Source of the DNA: Aradus depressus | Lineage: Eukaryota > Arthropoda > Insecta > Hemiptera > Aradidae | Direction of reading: 5' to 3' | Length of the DNA: 64,000 nt | NCBI GenBank assembly: GCA_963662175.1 | Contig: OY759214.1 | Location: 102,448,115 to 102,512,114, forward strand | Shown here: positions 43,613 to 53,706 of the stretch, piece by piece | How the letters are laid out: every line of letters starts with the position of its first letter | How positions within the stretch are numbered: the first letter of the stretch is position 1 | Program-made: the position numbers and the translations under genes | The notes under the pieces: model-generated | Seen by the model: the letters and a program-made list of their open reading frames with translations, nothing else | The model's database searches: none | Told to the model about the DNA's origin: nothing

Positions 43613-44040
43613 TCCTTAGCTCCTTTCCTAATTGCCTGTCGCACTCTATTGGTATCAATGAACGAAAGAATAGCTGGTAACGCAGATTCAATAGTCTGGG
43701 ATCCCTGCCAGAAGGGAGGCGGGAAGGGTGGCGCGGGGCGAGGCCTTGTGCGGGACCTCTGGAGTAACTTGATGTGCGGACGGTGGCCGGACGGGAAGCT
43801 TTACGGGTCCGCCGGGATCTCTGGAGTGATATGGTCTCAGACTTCGGGGGTATGAACGGTGCTCAAACAAACACACCCTCTCTAACAGGCTTCGACCTCC
43901 GGGGCCTATTAATTGCGTAATTGCAGGGACCATTGATTGGGATGTGGGACCTCGCTTCTTCGCTGGTTGCCATGGTGAGCTTCTGTTTCCATTACACTGT
44001 ACTATAGATGTACAATGATGACAAATAATGTAGGATTAAT
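43610..44040 (+). repeat. Segmental duplication tail, copy 2 (holds an exon copy)
   Basis: Nearly identical to 39790-40222, with scattered substitutions and a one-base deletion near 43862. After GTAGGATTAATG the sequence becomes unique. Confidence 0.88.
43889..43974 (+). CDS. Host gene exon, copy b (86 nt)
   Basis: Same acceptor (CCCTCTCTAACAG), donor (GCCATG|GTGAGC) and length as copy a; the only change is A to G, turning one Thr (ACA) into Ala (GCA). It joins 37811 and 45921 in the same phases as copy a. If both copies were spliced in series the frame would shift and meet a TAA ten codons into copy b, so at most one copy can be included. Confidence 0.6.
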
Positions 44041-44543
44041 GGGTGTGTTTACTGTATTATAGATGTATAATGATGACACATACAACATGGAGGCATACCG
44101 GAGTGACCACCAGGTGCTCTCTGATAAAAAGGGTATTGATCCGAAGTTGGAAAAAGGATTGCGCTGGGTGACGTTGGCAATGAATGGAGGTAACGTATGG
44201 TTAGCATGTTCGTGAATCTGAAGTTTTGAATTCCTGACCTCGCCTCAACGGCCTGGTCGAATAGTGATACTACTGCCTGTTTCAAAAATATTGGAACCTA
44301 ACCTCTACCATCTTATTCAACTGGTCTTAACCTCTACCAATTGGTTCCAGACCATTCACAGTCAAAGGTTATTTTGAAAATATTGAAATTTTTAAATCAT
44401 TTTCATAAAAACATTCGTTTTTGACCCGGTATTTGTATAAAAAACTGAACGCTGTATGTCAGTTACCCCATAATGTTGGGTGATTAGAGCTATTACCAAA
44501 CGAGGGCCATGGTGTTGAATGGTTTGTCTTACAACCCTGAGAG
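44041..44543. other. Intronic DNA
   Basis: No gene recognised; a minus-strand 78-codon frame at 44049-44285 shows no known features. Confidence 0.4.
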
Positions 44544-45300
44544 GATGGTTGAGTGGTTAGTGTAATTACGCTGAGACGAGGGTTGAGTGGCTAGTGTAAT
44601 TACCCTGAGACGAAGGTTGAGTGGTTAGTGTAATTACCCTGAGATGAGGGTTGAGTGATTAGTGTAATTACCCTGAGAGAAGGGTTGAGTGGTTAGTGTA
44701 ATTATGCTGAGACGAGGGTTGAGTGGTTAGTGTAATTACCCTGAGAGGAGGGTTGAGTGGTTAGTGTAATTACCCTGAGACGAAGGTTGAGTGGTTAGTG
44801 TAATTACCCTGAGATGAGGGCTGAGGGGTTACTGTATTTACCCTGAGAGGAGTGTTGAGTGGTTGGTGTTACTACTCTGAGAGGAGGGTTGAGTGGTTAG
44901 TGTAATTACCCTGAGACGAGGGTTGAGTGGTTAGTGTTACTGCCCTGAGAGGAGGTTGAGTGGTTAGTGTTAATACCCTGAGAGGAGGGTTGCATGGTTA
45001 GTGTAATTACCCTGAGACGAAGGTTGAGGGGTTACTGTATTTACCTTGAGAGGAGGGTTGAGTGGTTAGTGTTACTACTTTGAGAGGAGGGTTGAGTGGT
45101 TAGTGTAATTACCCTGAGACGAGGGTTTAGTGGTTAGTATTACTGCCCTGAGAGGAGGTTGAGTGGTTAGTGTTACTACCCTGAGAGGAGGGTTGAGTGG
45201 TTGGTGTTACTACTCTGAAAAGAAGGTTGAGTGGTTTGTGTTACTACCCTGAGAAGAGGTTTTCGTTGTTGAGTGGTTAGTCTCGTTGTCTATTACGCTG
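44544..45300. repeat. 36-bp minisatellite, about 20 copies
   Basis: Unit GGTTGAGTGGTTAGTGTAAT plus TACCCTGAGACGAGG, with many variants. The GAGTGGTTAG core resembles the A box and D arm of tRNA genes, and a related single copy TGGTTCAGTGGTTAGAGTG lies at 45391-45409. It may be a tandem expansion of a SINE head. Confidence 0.88.
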
Positions 45301-45920
45301 AGAGGGATTCTTGGTAGTACGTCTGGCTACGAGGCTGAGAGGAGGCTTCCATGATGAATGTTTAGTGGAATTATCCGGAAAGAGGTTTCGTGGTTCAGTG
45401 GTTAGAGTGAATGCCTACGATTTTGTTGAGACTGTTTTGATGTAATAACCAAGTTAGTTATTAGAACCAAAATTACAGGCAACGCCGGGTGAGCTTGCTA
45501 GTGTTTAAATCATCAGATATGTTTACTAGACTACGTATACATTTGAGAAGAGTGTTCAACTTACCAAGATACAGTTTGTAACATTTTTTTGATTCCCTTC
45601 CAAGTTGGCAACACTTTCTTATATAACATAAATTGGCCTATATCCAATGTAATCCTTTATCAAATACAAAGTAGGAGGTACGTAAAATTGGATTGCTAAT
45701 ATGTTAATTCACAAACCCATTGATAAGTGGCAATTTGACTTTCTCCTATGAATTGAACGAGAGGAAGCCGGGTAAGTTAATTGATTATAAAGAATGTGAG
45801 GTTGGGAAGAACGTTGCCTATGATCCATCCTTTTTTTCTGTACATCCACTGTACAATGTATACAGTGTGTATATTATAATTTGAAGTTAATTATCTATTT
45901 TATTTATTCACTTATTTCAG
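45301..45920. other. Intronic DNA
   Basis: Empty except for the single tRNA-A-box-like sequence at 45391 and the phrase GGCAACGCCGGGTGAGC near 45479, which is reminiscent of transposon ends but unsupported. Confidence 0.45.
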
Positions 45921-46004
45921 TGCTTCCGGTCTCAAAACCTGTCAAGGAGCCAAAAGTTGATTGGATACATTCCTCGCGCAGCGAATACCCAAATCCACAA
46001 CCAG
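45921..46004 (+). CDS. Host gene exon (84 nt)
   Basis: Acceptor TTCACTTATTTCAG, donor CAACCAG|GTATAG. Two bases complete Val, then 27 codons (LPVSKPVKEPKVDWIHSSRS, ending YPNPQP) and one base that joins AT at 49390 to make Asp. Clear protein-like composition. Confidence 0.68.
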
Positions 46005-46036
46005 GTATAGCTCGCCTCATGAATTTCTACAACAGG

Positions 46037-46310
46037 CTCTGGTCCTCCAGGTTGGGGTTTGTTGAATCCCGTAGGAATGTGGCGACCCCATCGCCCAGTC
46101 TGCGGACTGCAAACAGCCTCTGGTCCTCCAGGTTGGGGGTTGTTGAATCCCGTAAGAATGTGGCGACCCCATCGCCCAGTCTGCGGACTGCAAACAGCCT
46201 CTGGTCCTTCAGGTTGGGGGTTGTTGAATCCCGTTGGAATGTGACTACCCCATCGCCCAGTCTGCGGACTGCAAACAGCCTCTGGTCCTTCAGGTTGGGG
46301 GTTGAAACGG
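46037..46310. repeat. 81-bp minisatellite, 3.4 copies
   Basis: CTCTGGTCC starts at 46037, 46118, 46199 and 46280, beginning 32 bp after the donor of the preceding exon. 81 bp is 27 codons, giving a 168-codon frame that overlaps the real exon but is otherwise a by-product. Confidence 0.92.
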
Positions 46311-46418
46311 TAGACGGTAGGTCTGTAAAAATTTCATTGTGGAGAACCCATCAAAATTCTCATCAAAATGATTACAGTGCCGAGTAGAAAATTCTCCATA
46401 GGGGCCCATTCGGATCCA

Positions 46419-46438
46419 GGGGGGGGGGGGGGGGGGGG
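46419..46438. repeat. Run of 20 G
   Basis: Uninterrupted G20, able to form G-quadruplexes; also a place where length is hard to sequence. Confidence 0.85.
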
Positions 46439-46479
46439 CAAGTCAGCGCTTGTCTATCAGCGGAGAAGAAGAAATAGGT

Positions 46480-47165
46480 GTGAAAATAATAACAAAATAA
46501 ATTTAGCAACGTGGAATGTGCGAAGTTTGTTTCAGCCTGGTGCTAGCAGTCCTGGAAACTGAGCTGATTAAGTATCAAATACATATGATAGCCCTGCAAG
46601 AAATAAGATAGAGAGAAAGCAGGCTTGTTAGCCTAAAGGACTTCATTCTGATTAATAGCGGTGATAGGCAGAATCAGGTAGGCACAGCATTCATGGTAAG
46701 GAAATGCCCGCGGATGTGCTTACTGACGTTAAAAGGAAGGTTTTCCAACATATTAATTTTAAGTGTCCATGCGCTTACAGAAAAGAGTGAAGAGGAGAAA
46801 GACAATTTCTATGAGATGCTAGAGAGATGGTTTGACTCGCTACCTAGACACGACGTGAAAAGTGTCTTAGTCTATATGAATGCAACAATGGGTAAAGAGA
46901 CAACCTTCATGCCTACCCTTAGAAGACAAAGCTGAGAGAGACAATTCAGGGACTTGCACGAATGTGCTCAGACTCATGGATGTCGCTATGTCAGGAGAAG
47001 AGGAAGACCTAGACTTTGTTGGCTGGTCGACAAGGCGGATCTCCGAGTGTCGGGAGAATGGAGGGAGAAGGCGTTTTGATGGATCGAGACGAATGGAGGA
47101 GGATTGTGACGGAGGCCCCGGTTCTTTCAGGATCGTAGCGCCGCAGGAAGAAGTTGTTAATTTCA
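46480..47165 (+). pseudogene. RTE-like non-LTR element: endonuclease joined to the C-terminal tail
   Basis: Starts with the apurinic-endonuclease beginning (INLATWNVRSLFQPGAS), then in shifted frames LVSLKDF and the block from 46693 (VHALTEKSEEEKDNFYEML, YMNATMGKE, where the usual GDxNAK catalytic Asp is replaced). From about 46930 the reading jumps to an RRRGRPRLCW tail and WREKAF, which normally lies after RT. RT itself is deleted. Several stops. It lies in an intron of the host gene. Confidence 0.72.
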
Positions 47166-47187
47166 ATTTTAGGAGAACATTGCCATG

Positions 47188-47262
47188 AGAAAGAGCGCTC
47201 TGGTAGTAGGCGATATGACCTTGTAGTTAAAGCCCGGGCATGAGTCATAATAACTAACTATT
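47188..47262 (+). repeat. SINE family S copy 3 (3' end only)
   Basis: AGAGCGCTCTGGTAGTAGGC through AAAGCCCGGGCATGAGTCAT and AATAACTAACT. Followed by repeat T. Confidence 0.75.
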
Positions 47263-47395
47263 ATTGGTAGTTTTTTAAAAAAAAATTTATAAAGGAGAAA
47301 AAATGAAATACATATTTGGGATGTGATCATTACAGGACTTTCTTATACCAACCACGCTTACTGAGCACTCCCTCTCCCACTCTTCAATATCATTT
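47262..47395 (+). repeat. Dispersed repeat T, copy 3
   Basis: TTATTGGTAGTTTTTT..., GGGATGTGATCATTACAGGA and ACCAACCACGCTTACTG; an uninterrupted version of the site into which the gag-only LTR element inserted. Confidence 0.75.
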
Positions 47396-47809
47396 CATAC
47401 TGGATATAAGAAAGTCATTCTTAAACTGATGCTGTTCAATGAAACAATACCACTGACGTCAACTCGTTGCCTTCATAAACCCAGTAATGGCAGTATATAT
47501 ATATATATATATATGGATTCTCGTTACTATATTTATATGTGCGTATTCTCATTACTATATAATATATGAATATCGTTTACTTCCTTCAGGTATAAAATCA
47601 TCATTTTAATCTGAAGAAACCTTTTTTCAAATACTACTCTACCCAAAATACCCCAATTGTGCACTTGTGTCATTGTTTGTTCAGATCAGAATAAAAGGCA
47701 GAGGCGCTTATACAATAATAATATTATTGTAATCGTAATTTTCTAAGAGAAAACTTAATATTTCGTTTTAGCGGAATGAAATTTAAAAAAATCATGGACT
47801 GACAAAAAC

Positions 47810-48340
47810 GTTTACTTCCCCAGCTATACGAAGTATAGGGGAAGTTATGAAATCGATCAAACATTTGATGCGGAGTTATCGATGGAATTTCATGTTTTCC
47901 ATGTCTGTGAACATGATACCTCCCGATAGACTGAACATATCGACACGAAATTTTATATGTGACTTCAGAACCTTCTAACGACGACACCTATTGTTTTTCA
48001 GCCAAATCAACTGAAGGGAAGGGGGGGATTAGGGAGGAGGCTTAATACATAAAAAACTCTAATAACTGCCAATAGAACGAATGAATCAACACGAAATTTT
48101 ATACGTGCGACCGCAATCCCGTAGGGACAACACCTAACGATTTGCAGCCAAATCGGCCAAAGGGGGTGGGGATAAGGGAGAGGCTTAACTCAAAAACGTT
48201 AATGAAGGGAAGGAAGGGGGGTTCAGAAAGGAGGCTCAACTGAAAAACCCTAATAACTGCCAATGTCATGAATTTATGGACATAAAACTTATTATGAGAA
48301 GATTTATGAGCCCTAATGTAAGTCAACTGTTAAATATTAG
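47810..48340. repeat. Dispersed repeat with a terminal palindrome
   Basis: Begins near a hairpin (47816-47847: ACTTCCCC...CTATAC GAA GTATAG...GGGAAGT). The rest has repeated phrases (TAATAACTGCCAAT twice, CCAAATCGGCC, AGGGAGGAGGCTTAA) that recur inverted at 24151-24720. A related palindrome is at 25650-25683. Probably a non-autonomous transposon; ends not defined. Confidence 0.5.
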
Positions 48341-48784
48341 CTCAAACAGTCGACTGGTTTTGGAGGGGGAGCGAAAAGTTAATTGATTAATTCGTTCAGG
48401 GGAAATACATTGCTGGTGATTCACCGACCAACTTTTTTTTACAGGTTTTAAAATTTGCTTTTTGTTTGTTTTGTTGTTCTTGTATTATATTCTTATACAA
48501 ATATGGATAGCAATGAATGAATATTACAAAAAAATAAAAATTATAATAATATCAACGATCTGTAATTGAGGAGGTGAGATTCAAAAACAGGTTTCTCACA
48601 TTTTTTTAAAAAATGATCTTGATATGGTGTTTTTTTTTTTTCTCATTGAGAACTATCGGTATTTGTAACTGTAATGATTCAAAAATAGTTTTCTCTCATC
48701 GTAAAAATAATTCAAAAAAATGGATTTGGTTAAGTAGGTTTCTCCAACAACAGCTGTGCATCAAAGGCAGGATGTTAAGAAAGT

Positions 48785-48928
48785 ATGAGTCCCGTGTTTG
48801 GTGAAAACTGGGAGACGAATGTTGAAGAATCTAGTCTGGAGTATTACCGAAGAGTTCTCTCAATGGATGATGGACACCAGAAGGAAGAATGCGATTGCCT
48901 CGAGCATGAGGTGGCTGTCCGTGTTTAG
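48785..48928 (+). CDS. Small unrecognised ORF (47 codons)
   Basis: ATG to TAG with protein-like composition (MSPVFGENWETNVEESSLEY, ending CLEHEVAVRV). It lies in the last intron of the host gene and does not join the exon chain in phase. Could be a scrap of a transposon protein. The surroundings (48341-49389) are otherwise AT-rich without genes. Confidence 0.22.
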   Translation: MSPVFGENWETNVEESSLEYYRRVLSMDDGHQKEECDCLEHEVAVRV

Positions 48929-49389
48929 CTGCTTTTTTGTTGATTTATTTTAATGATTTTAGGTTTTTTTTTAACAATAACAAACATTTTTCACTTGCAC
49001 GTTTTTGTTTATTTCCTATTCCATATCAGTCGACTAACTGAATTGTCTATCTGCTGCTCATAAAGAATCATTTAAAGGACAAATGAAAATTTGTATATGC
49101 AGATATGGAGTGTTTGGATCATAACCAGGTTTCTCCTAAACATTTCTCAGTTTATTTAAAAAAATACTAAAAACATTTTTGCAACCTATTGGCACTGGAA
49201 AGACAATACCAAAGTACACCTCTGAAAAAAAAAATTAAGGTCACAACCTGAAAGAGAAAAAGCAAAAACGTTTTTCCTGATTTCCCAAATTTTTGTCTTG
49301 AGTGAGAAACCTATTTTGAATCCCACCTTCTCAATTATACAATTAACTCAAATGTTATTTCTAAAATGTTGAATTTTTGTATTGAACAG

Positions 49390-49511
49390 ATGAGCAGGAT
49401 GTTGATGAGGAGGAAGGCAGATATCGCTGTGAAATGTCCAAAAACGCCTACGAAATATTGGGCGTCCATAATATGTGGTTGCAGAGCAAGGAATTGTTTA
49501 AAAAACTATAA
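49390..49511 (+). CDS. Host gene 3'-terminal exon with stop
   Basis: Acceptor TTTTTGTATTGAACAG; two bases complete Asp from 46004, then EQDVDEEEGRYRCEMSKNAY, continuing to SKELFKKL and TAA at 49509-49511. With the six exons above (using one copy of the 86-nt exon) the total is 570 nt, exactly 190 codons including stop. An ATTAAA about 35 bp downstream could be the poly(A) signal. Confidence 0.65.
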
Positions 49512-49769
49512 CTTTACATCAGTTTGTTGTTTTATTGAACAATGATTAAATTATTGTGCTGACTGTTCTTTATTTCTTTTTTTTTTCGTTTTTCATTGTC
49601 CCCAATTAGAGGTCGGTAACCCGGTAAATAATCTTTAAAAAAAAAAGGTAGGGATGAACACTCTGACCAACAAAAGATGCTGATACCACCTTAAGGACAA
49701 TATATATATATATATATCATTTTCTCGCCATTGATGCGTTGTTTTTTTTCACAAGGGCCCCCAAAATTG

Positions 49770-50424
49770 TACAATTTAGGAGGCTGCCCCCTGCACCGAG
49801 TGTAGCCCTGGCGAGGAGAGAAGTGTCTGGGGGCCGTGGGGAGGAACTTGTTTGGGAAGTATCACGCCTGATTGGCTCTTCACATAGCGTGTGGCTCCGG
49901 AAGGAACCCTGGGCTGCCCCCTGCACCGAGTGTAGCCCTGGCGAGGAGAGAAGTGTTTGGGGGCCGTGGGGAGGAACTTGTTTGGGAAGTATCACGCCTG
50001 ATTGGCTCTTCACATAGCGTGTGGCTCCGGAAGGAACCCTGGGCTGCCCCCTGCACCGAGTGTAGCCCTGGCGAGGAGAGAAGTGTCTGGGGGCCGTGGG
50101 GAGGAACTTGTTTGGGAAGTATCACGCCTGATTGGCTCTTCACATAGCTTGTGACTCCGGAAAGAACCCTGGGCTGCCCCCTGCACCGAGTGTAGCCCTG
50201 GCGAGGGGAGAAGTGTCTGGGGGCCTTGGGGAGGAACTTGGTTGGGAAGTATCACGCCTGATTGGCTCTTCACATAGCTTGTGGCTCCGGAAGGAACCCT
50301 GGGCTGCCCCCTGCACCGAGTGTAGCCCTGGCGAGGAGAGAAGTGTCTGGGGGCCGTGGGGAGGAACTTGTTTGGGAAGTATCACGCCTGATTGGCTCTT
50401 CACATAGCTTGTGACTCCGGAAGT
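49770..50424. repeat. 130-bp tandem array, left block (5 copies)
   Basis: Unit includes CTGCACCGAGTGTAGCCCTG, GCGAGGAGAGAAGTGTCTGG and ATCACGCCTGATTGGCTCTT. Unit spacing is 130 bp. The unit beginning 49940 has a private GTGTTTGG variant. The open frames on both strands are by-products. Confidence 0.95.
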
Positions 50425-50680
50425 ATAGTATTGTATCTTTGCTCGACGTTCTTCTCTGATAATGATTTAATTTACTTTATAAAAATGATAATTCTATCAA
50501 TAGTATCAAAATAACATTTATCTGAAAGAATTTGACCCTCTCGTCGGCAACGTAGTACAAGTTCTCCGATCGTAGCCGAGTGATCCCGAAACGAGCTTCA
50601 CTCCCCACGCTCACGAACTGTTCAGAAGAGTGGGATTTTCGGGAACTTCCTACCGTAGATTGGTAGTTAAATTCCACGTA
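50425..50680. repeat. Array-flanking segment, left copy
   Basis: TATAGTATTGTATCTTTGCT to TTAAATTCCACGTA, repeated with one difference noted at 51460-51715. Confidence 0.92.
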
Positions 50681-50990
50681 CTGCAGGCCTCCCCGGCGCC
50701 CCAACGAACCACAATTAGCGATCGCCCTACATTTATCCCGAGCTCTCTCGGCCCGCCAAGGAAATTAAGGTGGGCTGGGAGTGACCGCTGATCGTCGCAG
50801 ATGGTCGGCAGCGGTCGCTCCTAGCCTACCACAGCATCAAAAATTCAGTATTTTTAATTATGTACCTTTTTTAATTTTGTAAATAAATTAGTTAGGCTTC
50901 CCTTTTTCCCCGACGATTCGGCGATGGTGTCGTGGCCTCCACCGGAGGTCGGCCACCCAAAGAAAAAACAAAAAAAAAAAAAAAAAAAAA
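50681..50990 (+). mobile_element. 310-bp retroposon with poly(A) tail
   Basis: Inserted between CCACGTA and GGCGAGGAGAG. Ends in an A-rich tail (50960-50990). The body has CGCCAAGGAAATTAAGG, an imperfect inverted pair around GACCGCTGATCGTCGCAG, and GTGTCGTGGCCTCCACCGGA near the 3' end. It looks like the 3' end of a non-LTR element or a SINE; no coding sequence is seen. The long flanking duplication is described under findings. Confidence 0.65.
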
Positions 50991-51715
50991 GGCGAGGAGA
51001 GAAGTGTTTGGGGGCCATGGGGAGGAACTTGTTTGGGAAGTATCACGCCTGATTGGCTCTTCACATAGCTTGTGGCTCCGGAAAGAACCCTGGGCTGCCC
51101 CCTGCACCGAGTGTAGCCCTGGCGAGGAGAGAAGTGTCTGGGGGCCGTGGGGAGGAACTTGTTTGGGAAGTATCACGCCTGATTGGCTCTTCACATAGCG
51201 TGTGGCTCCGGAAGGAACCCTGGGCTGCCCCCTGCACCGAGTGTAGCCCTGGCGAGGAGAGAAGTGTCTGGGGGCCGTGGGGAGGAACTTGTTTGGGAAG
51301 TATCACGCCTGATTGGCTCTTCACATAGCTTGTGACTCCGGAAAGAACCCTGGGCTGCCCCCTGCACCGAGTGTAGCCCTGGCGAGAAGAGAAGTGTCTG
51401 GGGGCCGTGGAGAGGAACTTGTTTGGGAAGTATCACACATAGCTTGTGACTCCGGAAGTATAGTATTGTATCTTTGCTCGACGTTCTTCTCTGATAATGA
51501 TTTAATTTACTTTATAAAAATGATAATTCTATCAATAGTATCAAAATAACATTTATCTGAAAGAATTTGACCCTCTCGTCGGCAACGTAGTACAAGTTCT
51601 CCGATCGTAGCCGAGTGATCCCGAAACGAGCTTCACTCCCCACGCTCACGAACTGTTCAGAAGAGTGGGATTTTCGGGAACTTTCTACCGTAGATTGGTA
51701 GTTAAATTCCACGTA
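50991..51715. repeat. 130-bp array right block and flanking segment
   Basis: Four units starting with the same GTGTTTGG variant as at 49940, then a last unit with a 16-bp deletion, then the copy of 50425-50680. So 50991-51715 is a copy of 49940-50680. Confidence 0.9.
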
Positions 51716-51826
51716 CACTAAAAAGAAAAGAAATAATATGACTGCTGCAAAAAGGCCTCAACCAAGAGAGAGGAAATAAATAAAGTTTCTGTAATCTTTA
51801 AAAAAATATTAATAGTCCCTAACAGA

Positions 51827-51891
51827 ATGGCGAGAGGAGCCTCGAGCTCCCGTCTCAACACAGTTCCGCGTTCCGCAGAGTGGGGGGAGAG
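51827..51891 (+). CDS. Candidate first exon of another gene
   Basis: ATG GCG start, 21 codons (MARGASSSRLNTVPRSAEWG) in CpG-rich sequence, then GAGAG|GTAAGT, a consensus donor. An acceptor-like CCCTAACAG directly precedes it, so it could instead be an internal exon. No following exon was identified. Confidence 0.25.
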
Positions 51892-51982
51892 GTAAGTAGT
51901 CTCTCACCTAGGATCGTCAGATGGCCCTGTTTACATAACACTTTCCCTTCTCTCAAATTGATATGACAGAAGCATTACTCGC

Positions 51983-52190
51983 AGGTTCGAAACCCGGCCG
52001 AGGCCCTTAGGTGTCTTATATGGGAGGTGAAAAAAACCTGGAGCACGCCTTCCTTCGAATGAGACGTATAGCGATGGCCCCCTAGGTGAATAAAAATGCA
52101 GGGTAGGCAAAATATAAGAACTCCCATAGTAGAGTCGGGCTCGTGTCCATCGCAGTGACAAAAGCGCTCTCTGGTAGTAGGCGATACGTG
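51983..52190 (+). mobile_element. SINE family S copy 4
   Basis: CGAGGCCCTTAGGTGTCTTA, GAGCACGCCTTCCTTCGAAT, GGGTAGGCAAAATATAAGAA and TCTGGTAGTAGGCGATACGT. It lacks the GAGCCTGTACGATGTCAGG segment, a deletion relative to 36547-36832. Confidence 0.75.
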
Positions 52191-52595
52191 CCTTCTAAAA
52201 AAGCTAGAAAGTTACACAGATAAGTAGGTACTTAAATATAGTCTGAGCAAGTGACCATTTAACATGACTCAATAACTGGTCAACAGAAATGGTCTTCTCT
52301 CTGTGTCAATAGGAACACTGTCTCAGTCCATCTGTTCAGCTGAGCTGCCTAGGCTTTTCGTTTTTTTCAATTATTTTCGTAATTTTTCCTTTCTGAGGTC
52401 ATAGGTCATATAACCCGATCTAAAAACAAATGATACACCCATACATTTAACAATTTTCGAGTTCGTGTCCAGACGTGGTTGAGTGCAGATCTCGTGAGGA
52501 TTAACGTATTCTTTTTTTTAGATTTCTACAATTTAATAATTATTTTATTGCTATCCACACTTTATTTATTTTATTTTCACATTTATATACCTATT
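52191..52595. other. AT-rich spacer
   Basis: No gene or repeat recognised. Confidence 0.5.
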
Positions 52596-52690
52596 ATTTC
52601 TTATTCTTAGTGACCTTCGGTTTGGTGAGTACAACCTAATATATTTTAATAGAAATAAAAGAGACGTTGTCTTCCCACTGTTTTATTTAT

Positions 52691-52728
52691 ACCAGAACCG
52701 GTTTTCGACGCAACAGCGTCATCATCAG
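52691..52728 (-). ncRNA. Hammerhead-ribozyme-like motif, copy 2
   Basis: Same motif as 28943-28980 on the minus strand, in the inverted terminal repeat. Confidence 0.45.
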
Positions 52729-53069
52729 TGGTTCATCTATCACAGAATAACAAAATATACAAATAATAAAAAGTATAAATAATTCCTAAAGCATCAGGGT
52801 ACAGAGTAAAATTATAAAATTAACTTACCCCACCCACACAGCACAGCGGTTGGAAGATAACTGGCATAGCTCTAAGGGGTGGGGGTAGCCAGGTTCACTC
52901 ACTCTCTCAACATGCAAAAACCATTCATTCTAATATCTACCATTCATTCTAATAAATACAAAAAGTCTGTACATATAAAAATTGTTCATCATATAGCCAA
53001 AGAAATAATTGTTGTCATAAAATGAAGAGAAAATGAAATGTAGACTCTTCCCATCCTTATGGACACAAA

Positions 53070-53706
53070 ATGGCGGCATTTCATTTTCTCACCAAAAGAC
53101 TGCTTCATGTTCCTCTGACCAGCGATAATTTCGATAAGGAGAAAAATTTCATAAAACATATCGCAGAAGTCAACGGATATGACGCGGGGTTGGTCGAGAG
53201 AATGATAAAGAAAAAAGTTAAGAATAAGCTTATGCCCCGAGGCCTGAAAAGGAATGAGGATGTATACAAGAATTGGTGTGTACTCCCTTACCTAGGGCCT
53301 GTGTCTGAGAGGATGGGTCGTACTATTACTAGGGACGGAGTCAGGGTGGCCTACAGAAATGACAACACTTTAAGGAATTGTTTCCCCAGTCTGAAGGACA
53401 GAGTACCTTTTAGGGACAAATCCGGTGTTTACAAACTGACATGTGGTGATTGTAATGCAACATATATTGGACAGACAGGAAGGAAATTACACATACGGAC
53501 TAAGGAACATCTACGAAGAAGGGATTCCGAGTTCTTTATTCATTGTCAAAATGAGGGCCATAATGGTACCCATAGAGTGGCGCTGTTGCACGAGGGTACC
53601 AAGGGAAGACGTACAGATATCTTAGAAGGCTTGGAGATCCGACTTTCTTTATATGTGGATTCAAAAAGTCTTAACAAAAAAATAGAGGTTAAGAACTCCC
53701 TTCTGC

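Noticed and set aside
37767..43619. Long plus-strand open frames of 165-343 codons with a 33-residue repeat
   Set aside because: They exist because the 99-bp tandem unit is a multiple of three and happens to lack a stop; the array sits in an intron and its variants show no codon bias.
45470..45505. Helitron-like 3' end (GGGTGAGCTTGCTAG)
   Set aside because: No proper hairpin before CTAG and no matching 5' TC end found.
45881..46387. 168-codon ORF as a single-exon gene
   Set aside because: Only 45921-46004 has splice signals and phase agreement; the rest is an 81-bp repeat.
49717..51549. Many 80-100-codon frames on both strands
   Set aside because: By-products of the 130-bp array.
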